Of a stretch of DNA of 18,370 nt, positions 1 through 6,517 are shown in pieces. The stretch covers positions 1-18,370 of the forward strand of contig JAPYWX010000011.1 in NCBI GenBank assembly GCA_028276145.1, in the 5' to 3' direction. The number at the start of each line of letters is the position of its first letter. Positions within the stretch are counted from its first letter, which is position 1. This stretch comes from Spirochaetota bacterium. Its GTDB lineage: Bacteria > Spirochaetota > Brevinematia > DTOW01. The notes beneath the pieces were generated by a model. The model had not been told where the DNA came from. It saw only the letters and a program-made list of their open reading frames with translations, and did no database searches. Made by a program: the position numbers and the translations under genes.

Positions 1-467
1 GCAATCGGGGATAGAATTGTTATTTTTCTGTCCTCCATTGAAAGTATCCTTTCAACTATCTCATCTATTGAGAATTTTTGTAATTCTCTTCCACATATAT
101 AACAAGTAGGTGTGCCACATCTAGCAAAAAGTAATCTCATATAATCATATATCTCTGTTACTGTAGCAACTATAGACCTAGGATTTTGTCTGCCTGCTGT
201 CTGCTCAAGCGATATTGAAGGTGATAAACCTTCTATTTTATCAACATCAGGTTTACTCATTTTGCCTAAAAACTGCCTAGCATAAGTTGATATGGACTCT
301 AAGTACCTTCTTTCTCCTTCTGCGTATATTGTATTGAATGCTAAGGAAGATTTACCCGAACCGGATAAACCAGTTATCACAACTAATTTGTTTTTGGGTA
401 TAGAGAGATTTATGTTCTTTAGGTTATGCTCCCTTGCTCCTTCAATTATTATGTAATCACTGCCCAT
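1..467 (-). CDS. uvrA: UvrA, excinuclease ABC subunit A (N-terminal 155 residues; cut by window edge)
   Basis: This is the damage-recognition ATPase of nucleotide excision repair; it forms UvrA2-UvrB complexes that scan DNA for bulky lesions. The visible protein starts MGSDYIIIEGAREHNLKNI, the standard UvrA opening. The first Walker A loop follows (GLSGSGKSS, about residues 33-41), then the signature stretch ESISTYARQFLG and EGLSPSISLEQ. Near residues 117-126 the CGTPxCxxCG cysteine motif begins the first zinc-binding insertion. The reading frame is open to base 1, so the gene continues outside the window and is not truncated biologically. The ATG at 467 was chosen because it gives the family N-terminus; no Shine-Dalgarno sequence precedes it. 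A TATAAT box lies 9 bases upstream, suggesting a leaderless or nearly leaderless message. It is divergent from the Wzy-type gene at 658. Identity is essentially certain. Confidence 0.97.
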   Translation of the reverse strand, partial: MGSDYIIIEGAREHNLKNINLSIPKNKLVVITGLSGSGKSSLAFNTIYAEGERRYLESISTYARQFLGKMSKPDVDKIEGLSPSISLEQTAGRQNPRSIVATVTEIYDYMRLLFARCGTPTCYICGRELQKFSIDEIVERILSMEDRKITILSPI

Positions 468-476
468 AGTGTATAA

Positions 477-482
477 ATTATA
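477..482 (-). promoter_or_regulatory. Probable -10 box of uvrA
   Basis: A perfect TATAAT reads on the minus strand and ends 9 bases before the uvrA ATG. Transcription starting about 7 bases after it would begin within 1-3 bases of the start codon. No convincing -35 hexamer is visible. AT-rich DNA makes chance matches common, so support comes mainly from the same arrangement at several other genes here. Confidence 0.5.
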
Positions 483-640
483 ATCAAAGGATTTGGGAAA
501 GTAGGAAATACTGTGATTCCTTAATCCTGCTAGAATCCTAGCTTCTTTTTTATTCACGGAATGTAGATGGTTTCTTCCCTATTAAAAGAGATTTTTTCAA
601 TGGAATTTCTAAAAGGTTTTAAGTAGTGTGCCCATTAAAT

Positions 641-646
641 TATAAT
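641..646 (+). promoter_or_regulatory. Probable -10 box of the O-antigen polymerase/ligase-type gene
   Basis: A perfect TATAAT lies 11 bases before the ATG at 658, with no purine-rich ribosome-binding site between them, so the mRNA leader would be only a few bases. The -35 region has no good match. The rest of the 190-bp gap between uvrA and this gene holds nothing recognisable beyond a small GCTAG/CTAGC inverted repeat at 529-542. Confidence 0.45.
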
Positions 647-657
647 TACTCTCAACT

Positions 658-1860
658 ATGAGTGGTTCAAAGACTCTAAAGGATAGTAGAATAGTGAATT
701 GGTTTGTCGTTTTTTCTTTTTTCTTTTTGTTTACGTCTCAGCTTACATTCATATCTGTAGCAATAATCATTTTTCTTTTTGTTGTTTATTTTGATGAGAT
801 AAAAGCTTCTGTTTCAGAGATTGACGTTGCATTCCTGGTTTTTTTCGCTTTAACTATCATATCTTCACTATTCGCGAAAGATAAAATATTGGCTAGTGGT
901 AGTGCTCTTTTATTCGTAGTATATTACATATTTTTCTCTGTAGGTAGAATGATAAGCATTGATAAGGAATCTCTTTGTAGGTTTGTTTTATTTTTTCTGA
1001 TACTACTAGCGCTTTTTGGCATTCTTTTCTATGTTTTCCCAAATATAAAGTTTTCAGTAGACATTGGGGAAGTTAAGTTGGTAGTCATACCACCAGCAAC
1101 TGATTTTGAGGTTGGGAACTCGGGGATAAGAAGCCCTTCTATAACGCCTAACCCAGTAATATACTCCTCTATTTTTCTGTACTTCTCAACGATGCTTATA
1201 CTCTGGGGACTTTCATTGAAGCAAAATAGCCCTTTTAAGGCTTACCTCTTGGTTTTCAGTATAATACTACTAATCATCATAGCAATGTTTACTTCTAACT
1301 CAAGAAGCTTACTTCTTATTTTCCCTGTCGTTCTTACTTTAGGGTTACTGATGAATGGTGAAAAGCCAAAAACGTTGGTTATCATTTTGGGGTTACTTAT
1401 TGTAGAGATTTTAGTTGGGGTTTATCTTAGTACACCGAGCGTTTTTACAAGGATAAAAACAGCTATCCTCGGAAGCGATTATACTAGTTTTAGCGTTAGA
1501 ACAGATTCGTATAAAAAGGCTATACAGCTCTTTATTGAAAATCCTATTCTAGGAGTAGGGCTCATGAATTTCAAACACTATGTGCCTTATTACTTTGGTC
1601 CATACGTACACAGTTTGTACTTGAGCTTACTCTCAGAAACCGGTATATTAGGAACTCTAGCTTTCTTCACAATAATAGTCCTAATATTTAGAAAGTTCTT
1701 ACAGAAGTTTAGTAATGCGACTTGGTTTAAGGTAGGTATAATATCCTTTATCACTTCATTTTTACTCCATGGTCTCGTTGACAACACAATGTATGTATTC
1801 TCTTTAGGAAGTCTGTTTTGGTTCTTTAGTGGTCTACTAATCAATGAGAATGTTGCCTAA
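658..1860 (+). CDS. O-antigen polymerase/ligase-type membrane protein (Wzy_C family)
   Basis: A 400-residue, very hydrophobic protein with about ten or more predicted membrane segments. It belongs to the Wzy/WaaL superfamily, whose members polymerise O-antigen repeats or ligate undecaprenyl-linked glycan onto lipid A-core or proteins at the periplasmic face of the inner membrane. Family signs are TSNSRSLLL near residue 212 (the SRS motif in a membrane segment), then a periplasmic loop with RTDSYKKAIQLFIENPILGVG near 281, and HSLYLSLLSETGILG near 318. The last two are the classic Wzy_C pattern (arginine, ENPxxGxG, conserved histidine before a membrane helix). Polymerase and ligase cannot be told apart by eye. 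The ATG at 658 is the first start and has no Shine-Dalgarno sequence. The 3' end overlaps the convergent pcm gene by 20 bp. Window context (rfbB/rfbD, uppP) fits surface-polysaccharide work, but the gene is not in a polysaccharide operon. Confidence 0.83.
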   Translation: MSGSKTLKDSRIVNWFVVFSFFFLFTSQLTFISVAIIIFLFVVYFDEIKASVSEIDVAFLVFFALTIISSLFAKDKILASGSALLFVVYYIFFSVGRMISIDKESLCRFVLFFLILLALFGILFYVFPNIKFSVDIGEVKLVVIPPATDFEVGNSGIRSPSITPNPVIYSSIFLYFSTMLILWGLSLKQNSPFKAYLLVFSIILLIIIAMFTSNSRSLLLIFPVVLTLGLLMNGEKPKTLVIILGLLIVEILVGVYLSTPSVFTRIKTAILGSDYTSFSVRTDSYKKAIQLFIENPILGVGLMNFKHYVPYYFGPYVHSLYLSLLSETGILGTLAFFTIIVLIFRKFLQKFSNATWFKVGIISFITSFLLHGLVDNTMYVFSLGSLFWFFSGLLINENVA

Positions 1861-2512
1861 GCTTATTGAATCCTTTTTGACCGACGAGAGGTACAAATCT
1901 ACACATTACACCATCTTCGGTGATTACTTTTCCGTTTGGTAGTTTTTTTACTTTTGCCAGTCTTTGGAGTTCGTAGCCACCAATAGGAATTACAAGTGTA
2001 CCTCCTGGTTTAAGTTGGCTTACCAATTCTTCTGGTACCTCTGGAGCTGCTGCACTGACTATTATTCTATCATAAGGTGCAAATTCCTTAAGCCCTACAC
2101 TACCATCACCGATGAATATCCTGAAATTGTTGTACCCCAATTTCTTCAATCTCTCTTCTGCCTTAGTAGCTAGTTCTTCTATTATCTCAACTGAGTATAC
2201 GAAATAAGATAGCTCACACAGAAGTGCTGTCAAATATCCGCTCCCAGTACCTATCTCCAAAACTTTGTGCTCTTTTGAAACCTCTAGTTCTTTAAGCATT
2301 ATAAATATCATGCTTGGCTGAGATATTGTTTGTCCAAAACCGATTTCAAAAGCATTATTAAGGTAGGCATTCTCCTTTGATTCTTCGGGGAAAAACTCTT
2401 CTCTCGGTACCTTATCAAAGGCTGTTTCTAGTTCCTGCGTAAGAAGTCCTTCTTTTTTCAAAATCTTCTTCAAGCTTTCTTTGGATTTTCTTAAAAACTC
2501 CTCTTTAGTCAC
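1841..2512 (-). CDS. pcm: Protein-L-isoaspartate O-methyltransferase
   Basis: Transfers a methyl group from S-adenosylmethionine to L-isoaspartyl residues in damaged proteins, starting their conversion back to aspartate; cytoplasmic. The sequence shows the Pcm signature: KVPREEFFPEE, then GFGQTISQPSMIFIMLKEL, then the Rossmann SAM motif VLEIGTGSGYLTALLCEL, and PYDRIIVSAAAPEVPEELVSQLKPGGTLVIPIG. With GTG at 2512 the protein is 223 residues, typical for the family. An in-frame TTG at 2539 would add nine residues (MFRFCILNY) that do not resemble the family start. GTG is also preceded at 7 bases by TATACT, so it may have its own leaderless promoter. It is last in the asd-yqaA-rsmG-pcm operon, 36 bases after rsmG (9 bases if the TTG start is used). 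It overlaps the convergent membrane-protein gene by 20 bp, and no terminator is visible. The start is moderately uncertain; the function is secure. Confidence 0.93.
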   Translation of the reverse strand: MTKEEFLRKSKESLKKILKKEGLLTQELETAFDKVPREEFFPEESKENAYLNNAFEIGFGQTISQPSMIFIMLKELEVSKEHKVLEIGTGSGYLTALLCELSYFVYSVEIIEELATKAEERLKKLGYNNFRIFIGDGSVGLKEFAPYDRIIVSAAAPEVPEELVSQLKPGGTLVIPIGGYELQRLAKVKKLPNGKVITEDGVMCRFVPLVGQKGFNKLRQHSH

Positions 2513-2548
2513 ATAATTAAGTATACAAAAACGAAACAAGATTGTAAA

Positions 2549-3121
2549 TTAATACACCTCAACCCTTATTTCATAGAAATTCACAGTTTGCATAATGTCG
2601 GGGGTTTTAGAAATAACCTTAGCGTATGGTGGTATCTTCGTTTCATCAGTAAGGGGCAGGAAGAGAGTGAAACTTTTTTTGAAAAACTTCGTCATAGCTT
2701 TGAAATCAGAAAATGCCTTTGCAATAACACAAAAGTTACTTGTCAACGGTGGGCAACTCTGATATGAGGAATCTACGACTTGGACATTGTCTAGTTTCAA
2801 ATGTGAAGTTATATACTCAAGGAAAGCAATCTTCCTTTTTTTGTTCTCAACAAGTACAAAGGTTTTTTCTTTGAACATTACTGCAAGCGGAATTCCTGGA
2901 ACTCCATTTCCACTACCAAAATCAAAGACAACATCAAAATCTTTTATGAAAAAGGAAAAATTCAGTGAAAAACACAGGTGTTTCTGTATAAAAGTTTCTA
3001 TTTCATCAGATGTTAGATTGGTATGCTCATTCCAAGAGTATAACTCTTTGAGATACTCGTTGATTTTTGTTTCAAAGTCTTCGGGAAATCTAAAGTATTT
3101 TGAATATTGCTCACAGAGCAT
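2549..3121 (-). CDS. rsmG: 16S rRNA (guanine-N7)-methyltransferase RsmG (GidB)
   Basis: Methylates N7 of G527 (E. coli numbering) in 16S rRNA using S-adenosylmethionine. Diagnostic features are YLKELYSWNEHTNLTS in the N-terminal helical part and the SAM-binding loop VFDFGSGNGVPGIPLAVMF around residues 65-83. These are followed by VENKKRKIAFLEYI, the RsmG motif after strand 2. At 190 residues it is a little shorter than many RsmG proteins, with a compact C-terminal half, but all core motifs are present. The ATG at 3121 overlaps the end of the upstream yqaA-like gene by 11 bp, which indicates translational coupling; there is no clear Shine-Dalgarno sequence of its own. The next gene in the same operon is pcm, another SAM-dependent methyltransferase but not a relative in function. 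Family assignment is confident. Confidence 0.92.
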   Translation of the reverse strand: MLCEQYSKYFRFPEDFETKINEYLKELYSWNEHTNLTSDEIETFIQKHLCFSLNFSFFIKDFDVVFDFGSGNGVPGIPLAVMFKEKTFVLVENKKRKIAFLEYITSHLKLDNVQVVDSSYQSCPPLTSNFCVIAKAFSDFKAMTKFFKKSFTLFLPLTDETKIPPYAKVISKTPDIMQTVNFYEIRVEVY

Positions 3122-3701
3122 ACTTTATTACTAAAAAACCAGCTATAAGAAGTACAACGAAAGCTAGGGATAACCAATCAAAGTACTTATCAATGAACTC
3201 TTTAGCAGGCTTGCCAAAGAAGAACATTATAATGGAAACCAAAAAGAACCTAGCACCTCTGCTTATAATTGATGCTAGAACAAACAGAGGAAAATTAAAG
3301 TATAAAGAGCCAGAAGCTATAGTGAAAACTTTATACGGTATAGGTGTAAATCCTGCTATGAGCACTGCGATAAACCCGTAAGTGTCAAACATGCTTTTTA
3401 CGTTGTTATAAGCATCCCAGTAATTATAAAAGTTCAGGATAGGCTTACCGACTATTTCGAAAAGTGCAAAACCTATTAGATAGCCGAGCATTCCGCCAAT
3501 TACCGAGAATATTGTTGTAAACAAAGCAAAATTTAGACTTCTATCTGGTTTTGATAGGCAGAAGGCTATTAGAAGTGGATCGGGAGGTACAGGAAAAAAA
3601 GAAGATTCTGCAAATGCTAAAGAGTAGAGAGCTGCCTCACCTCCCGGCTTCTCTGCCCAACTCAGTACCCAATCATATAGGGATTTCAAAGGATTCTTCA
3701 T
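3111..3701 (-). CDS. YqaA-like DedA/VTT-family inner-membrane protein
   Basis: A 196-residue polytopic membrane protein of the DedA/SNARE-associated (VTT domain) superfamily, closest in layout to the YqaA subfamily. Members are linked to lipid scramblase or flippase activity, including undecaprenyl-phosphate recycling in some DedA proteins; the job of this one is not known. Visible hallmarks are LAFAESSFFPVPPDPLLIAF near residues 28-47 and AGFTPIPYKVFTIASGSLYF near 115-135. These are the two re-entrant loops with the conserved E/PxPPD and FTPxPxK patterns. SRGARFFLVSIIMFFFG follows, with a final hydrophobic helix. The ATG at 3701 has a GAAGG ribosome-binding site about 10 bases upstream and starts 16 bases after asd ends. 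It overlaps rsmG by 11 bp, so it is an internal operon gene. The subfamily call is good, the substrate unknown. Confidence 0.87.
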   Translation of the reverse strand: MKNPLKSLYDWVLSWAEKPGGEAALYSLAFAESSFFPVPPDPLLIAFCLSKPDRSLNFALFTTIFSVIGGMLGYLIGFALFEIVGKPILNFYNYWDAYNNVKSMFDTYGFIAVLIAGFTPIPYKVFTIASGSLYFNFPLFVLASIISRGARFFLVSIIMFFFGKPAKEFIDKYFDWLSLAFVVLLIAGFLVIKYAL

Positions 3702-3717
3702 AACTGATTACCTTCAT

Positions 3718-4740
3718 CTAAACAAGAAGTTCAGCTATTTGTACAGCATTGAGTGCTGCACCTTTCCTCAGGTTATCGGCAACAATCCACATAACAAGTC
3801 CATTCTCTGTGGATATATCCTCCCTTATTCTACCAACATAAACATCATCAGTATCATGTCCATGTAGTAGTGGCGTTGGATAAACATCGTTGAAAGGATC
3901 ATCCATGAGCTTGACACCTTTGGCATTACTAAGTAGCTCTCTTGCTTTTTCTGGAGTTACTTTTGTTTCAGTTTCTATCCACACTGCTTCACTATGACCT
4001 TTTATTACCGGAACTCTCACTGTAGTAGAAGAAACTTTTATGTCAGGATCATGTAGTATTTTTCTAGTTTCGTTCACTATTTTCATTTCTTCTTTTGAAT
4101 AAAGGTTATCTAGTATTATGTCTATCCTGGGAATAACATTTAGCGCTATTGGGTACGGGAATTTTGAAGGTTTGAAATTCAAAAGTGTTTCTCTACCACC
4201 ATTTACATAAGTTTTTAATTCATCCTCAAGCTCTTGGATAGCCATACCGCCGGCACCTGATACAGCCTGATACGTAGAGACAATTATTCTTTTTATTCTA
4301 GAATAGTCGTAAATTGGTTTCAATGCTACTAACATCTGTATGGTTGAGCAGTTAGGATTAGCAATTATACCTTTGTGGTACTTAACATCCTCGGGGTTTA
4401 CTTCTGGTACAACCAAAGGAACATCGTCATCCATTCTGAAAGCGCTAGAATTATCAATAACTATCGTTCCACTACTTGCCGCTATTGGTGAAAATACCTT
4501 TGAGGTTGAGGCACCAGCCGAAAATAAAGCAATCTCAATTCTGTATTTTTTGAAAACATCCTCTTTCAAAACCTCAACAGGTATTTCACTACCTTTGAAT
4601 CTGAGTTTCTTGCCTTCGGACCTTTCGGAAGCAAACAACCTTAGTTCTTTAACTGGGAAATTCCTCTGCTCAAGAGTCTTTATCATTTCCTGGCCAACGG
4701 CACCAGTTGCTCCTACTACAGCAACCACCTTTTCTGACAT
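3718..4740 (-). CDS. asd: Aspartate-semialdehyde dehydrogenase
   Basis: Reduces beta-aspartyl phosphate to aspartate semialdehyde with NADPH. This is the branch step towards lysine/diaminopimelate, threonine and methionine. The N-terminal nucleotide loop is VVGATGAVGQEM (residues 9-19), and the catalytic cysteine is in NPNCSTIQM (Cys131). TYQAVSGAG and the later GHSEAVWIETE substrate-binding segment are also present. The length of 340 residues is typical. The start was set at ATG 4740, because an in-frame TTG at 4752 lies inside the strong ribosome-binding site GGAGGG and the ATG gives the normal family N-terminus. It is the first gene of the operon asd, yqaA-like, rsmG, pcm and has a good promoter upstream. 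It works with lysA elsewhere in the window; the intervening lysine-pathway genes are not here. Confidence 0.97.
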   Translation of the reverse strand: MSEKVVAVVGATGAVGQEMIKTLEQRNFPVKELRLFASERSEGKKLRFKGSEIPVEVLKEDVFKKYRIEIALFSAGASTSKVFSPIAASSGTIVIDNSSAFRMDDDVPLVVPEVNPEDVKYHKGIIANPNCSTIQMLVALKPIYDYSRIKRIIVSTYQAVSGAGGMAIQELEDELKTYVNGGRETLLNFKPSKFPYPIALNVIPRIDIILDNLYSKEEMKIVNETRKILHDPDIKVSSTTVRVPVIKGHSEAVWIETETKVTPEKARELLSNAKGVKLMDDPFNDVYPTPLLHGHDTDDVYVGRIREDISTENGLVMWIVADNLRKGAALNAVQIAELLV

Positions 4741-4764
4741 CTTTCCCTCCAAAAAGTATTCATA

Positions 4765-4793
4765 ATTATAGCATATTATTTAAGTATAATCAA
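4765..4793 (-). promoter_or_regulatory. Promoter of the asd operon
   Basis: On the minus strand a -35 box TTGATT (4793-4788) is followed after 17 bp by a perfect TATAAT (4770-4765). Transcription would start near 4758, leaving a short leader that carries the GGAGGG ribosome-binding site just before the asd ATG. This is one of the better matches to the housekeeping sigma consensus in the window. Confidence 0.65.
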
Positions 4794-4807
4794 ATTGCTA
4801 CGGTTCA

Positions 4808-4850
4808 GAGTTATGATTATTGAGCCTAAATCTTATTCAATTGATAACTC
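4808..4850. repeat. Extended inverted repeat between rlmI and asd
   Basis: GAGTTAT (4808-4814) pairs with ATAACTC (4844-4850), and inside it ATTGA can pair with TCAAT, giving a two-part AT-rich stem around a loop of about 12 bases. It lies downstream of the rlmI stop and upstream of the asd promoter on the minus strand. It has no T-run after it, so it does not look like an intrinsic terminator. Confidence 0.5.
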
Positions 4851-4857
4851 TTTCTAT

Positions 4858-4899
4858 TAATAAATGTGGAGAGGTTTAACCTCTCTGCTAAATTTATTA
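4858..4899. repeat. Nested hairpin with triloop between rlmI and asd
   Basis: The inner stem GAGAGGT/ACCTCTC (4869-4875 with 4879-4885) closes a three-base TTA loop. An outer stem TAATAAAT/ATTTATTA (4858-4865 with 4892-4899) flanks it. It sits directly after the rlmI stop codon (minus strand). No uridine tract follows in either direction, so intrinsic termination is doubtful. The inner stem belongs to the triloop hairpin family also seen at 6270, 15767, 16660 and 16685. Confidence 0.7.
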
Positions 4900-4906
4900 T
4901 TTCACC

Positions 4907-6100
4907 TTAGTAAGGTAACTTTGACAATACAAAGCCTTTGAGGTAAAGGGTTTCTGGCATCTGTAGAGCCCAAGGGTGGTCAGGGGATTGCATAAGTTCC
5001 CTTTCTACCTTGACCCTTATACCTAGTTCCATGCAAGCAATTCTTATTGCAGCAATTAAATGCTCTTTAAGTAGGTTGTATGAACAACTGAAGACTACTA
5101 GCTTCCCATTATCGTTTAGTAATTGAAAGCTTTTCTTTATTAAATCTATCAGCATAGGTAACCTTTTTCTTGATTCCGAAAGGCTCTTTACGAATGTAGG
5201 GGGATCAAGGATTATCAAATCAAACTTTTCCTGAATAGAATCTACAACACTGAATGCGTCTCCCGTTATTACTCTTACTTTATTAGTAACACCATTAGCT
5301 TTGGCATTTTCTTTAATGAAATCGGAGTACTCGAGACTTTTCTCAACACATACAACATTTGCACCTTTCTTTGCTAAAAATATTCCAAAGCCACCAACAT
5401 AACTAAACATATCTAAAACTTTTGTTTCAGTACTGACCAACTCAGATATAATTTTTCGGTTAAAGCTTTGGTCTAAGAAAAAACCTGTCTTCTGACTTGA
5501 AAAAGTAGGAAACAGAAATCTTGTTGTGTCCCACTCAACAATGTTTATCACATCAGGAACCTTACCTTTTGCAGGTACATTCCTAGGAGAAAGGTTCTCT
5601 TCTTGCATTCTATAATCAATATCGCTTCTTTCGTATATACCTACCGGACTCAGCAATTTATCTATTGCTTCTATTATGTAGTCCCTGAGGGACTCAAAAA
5701 ATCTGTTTCTTATTTGGAACCCTACATAATCACCGTACTTATCAATAATTAGCCCCGGTAAAAAATCAGACTCAGAGAAAACGACTCTAAACGAATTCGG
5801 GTTTACTAATCCAGACTTAGCCATTCTAAACCTTTCTTCAAGAGCCATCAAAATTCTTTTACTAACCTCAAAATCAACATCAACTTTCTTAGAATAGGAA
5901 AAAACCTTTATAGGATTTCTAGAATATTTTGAGTAATAACCAACACATATAAATTCACCTTTAGGCGAGAGAACATCTACAAGCCCTTCATCATCATCAA
6001 TAACTACTTTTTCAATTTCATCTTTGTAAATCCACAAGTAGAAATTCCTAATCTTCTTTTCTGCTGAGGATTTAAGAAAAACTTTACCTATCTTCTTCAT
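4907..6100 (-). CDS. rlmI: 23S rRNA (cytosine-C5)-methyltransferase, RlmI type
   Basis: A class I SAM-dependent methyltransferase of the RlmI/RlmK-like family; E. coli RlmI makes m5C1962 in 23S rRNA. The N-terminal part (about residues 1-75) is the PUA-type RNA-binding domain, with the family opening of lysines and FYLWIYKDEI. The catalytic part contains FFLDQ after a QKTG motif, the SAM loop VLDMFSYVGGFGIFLAKKGA, LIILDPPTF and LVVFSCSYNLL with the likely catalytic cysteine. The C-terminus HPWALQMPETLYLKGFVL is also typical. The open frame extends further upstream to a TTG at 6205, but that part lies inside tRNA-Gly. Starting at ATG 6100 gives 397 residues, the normal length, and the normal N-terminus. 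Only a weak, distant GGAAGG precedes it. The gene begins 48 bases after the tRNA, so both may share one transcript. Confidence 0.92.
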   Translation of the reverse strand: MKKIGKVFLKSSAEKKIRNFYLWIYKDEIEKVVIDDDEGLVDVLSPKGEFICVGYYSKYSRNPIKVFSYSKKVDVDFEVSKRILMALEERFRMAKSGLVNPNSFRVVFSESDFLPGLIIDKYGDYVGFQIRNRFFESLRDYIIEAIDKLLSPVGIYERSDIDYRMQEENLSPRNVPAKGKVPDVINIVEWDTTRFLFPTFSSQKTGFFLDQSFNRKIISELVSTETKVLDMFSYVGGFGIFLAKKGANVVCVEKSLEYSDFIKENAKANGVTNKVRVITGDAFSVVDSIQEKFDLIILDPPTFVKSLSESRKRLPMLIDLIKKSFQLLNDNGKLVVFSCSYNLLKEHLIAAIRIACMELGIRVKVERELMQSPDHPWALQMPETLYLKGFVLSKLPY

Positions 6101-6148
6101 AAATAAAATGAAACCTTCCAAAAGTTGAGGAACAAAAGAGAAAGATGA

Positions 6149-6220
6149 GCGGGAAACGGGACTCGAACCCGCGACCTCTTCCTTGGCAAGGAAGCGCTCT
6201 ACCAACTGAGCTATTCCCGC
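6149..6220 (-). tRNA. tRNA-Gly, anticodon GCC
   Basis: A complete 72-base cloverleaf reads on the minus strand. The 7-bp acceptor stem is GCGGGAA with TTCCCGC, the D arm is GCTC/GAGC and the anticodon stem is CTTCC/GGAAG with loop TTGCCAA (anticodon GCC). A five-base variable loop follows, then a T arm with the loop TTCGAGT. The 3' CCA is not encoded (TCA follows the acceptor), so it must be added enzymatically. A good promoter lies immediately upstream, and rlmI starts 48 bases downstream on the same strand. Confidence 0.97.
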
Positions 6221-6233
6221 GAATCTATATGAA

Positions 6234-6263
6234 ATTATAATAACGAATACAAAACTTTTTCAA
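6234..6263 (-). promoter_or_regulatory. Promoter of tRNA-Gly (and possibly rlmI)
   Basis: Minus-strand -35 box TTGAAA (6263-6258), 18-bp spacer, perfect TATAAT (6239-6234). The predicted start falls a few bases before the mature tRNA 5' end at 6220. The same TTGAAA -35 hexamer recurs before the genes at 9166 and 16588, which supports it as the local consensus. Confidence 0.7.
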
Positions 6264-6269
6264 GTTACA

Positions 6270-6290
6270 AAGAGAGGCTATGCCTCTCTT
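6270..6290. repeat. Perfect 9-bp triloop hairpin upstream of tRNA-Gly promoter
   Basis: The arms are AAGAGAGGC (6270-6278) and its exact complement (6282-6290), with loop TAT. It lies between the divergent tRNA-Gly and murD genes, immediately behind the tRNA promoter, where neither flanking gene would need a terminator. No T-run of useful length follows on either strand. Confidence 0.75.
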
Positions 6291-6502
6291 AATCATTAAA
6301 TTGTTTTGAGTACTTAATTAAAAAGGTACTTCAAGCACCGTAGAGGGACGAAGTCTCTATACACTATCTAGAATAATTAAGAAAGTTGTATTAGGCACAA
6401 GTGCTTCTAGTGGTCCCTCCTGTATATTTTGTTGTTGAGAGGTTTCACATATCTGGGCTCTCTAAGAATCTACAGAAATCGTAATTTTTCGGTGAAAATT
6501 AA
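6291..6502. other. Gene-free spacer between tRNA-Gly and murD with degenerate repeats
   Basis: No open frame of interest is present. The stretch holds a small stem AGGGAC/GTCTCT with loop GAA (6344-6358, one G-T wobble). It also has partial copies of the GTGCT/AGCAC palindrome type (GTACTTCAAGCAC near 6326-6338 and GCACAAGTGC at 6395-6404). A block at 6388-6420 resembles 16759-16790. No promoter or RNA gene could be assigned except the murD -10 box at its end. Confidence 0.45.
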
Positions 6503-6508
6503 TATAAT
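6503..6508 (+). promoter_or_regulatory. Probable -10 box of murD
   Basis: A perfect TATAAT ends 9 bases before the murD ATG. No Shine-Dalgarno sequence lies between them (the spacer is T-rich), so the transcript would be leaderless or nearly so. The -35 region is not recognisable. Confidence 0.5.
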
Positions 6509-6517
6509 TTTTAACTT

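Noticed and set aside
1..467. Truncated uvrA pseudogene
   Set aside because: The frame is intact to the window edge with all expected motifs; the truncation is only due to the window boundary.
658..1860. FtsW/RodA (SEDS) glycosyltransferase
   Set aside because: The periplasmic RTDSY...ENPILGVG and HSLYLSLLSETG patterns are of the Wzy/WaaL type, and SEDS motifs are missing.
4340..4765. Plus-strand open frame of 141 codons
   Set aside because: Antisense shadow of asd; no ribosome-binding site and no family features.
4741..4906. Lysine riboswitch upstream of asd
   Set aside because: The predicted asd leader is only about 18 bases, and the hairpins lie upstream of the promoter rather than in the transcribed leader.
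6101..6205. N-terminal extension of rlmI from a TTG at 6205
   Set aside because: It reads through most of tRNA-Gly, and the added residues do not match the family; ATG 6100 gives the normal N-terminus and length.
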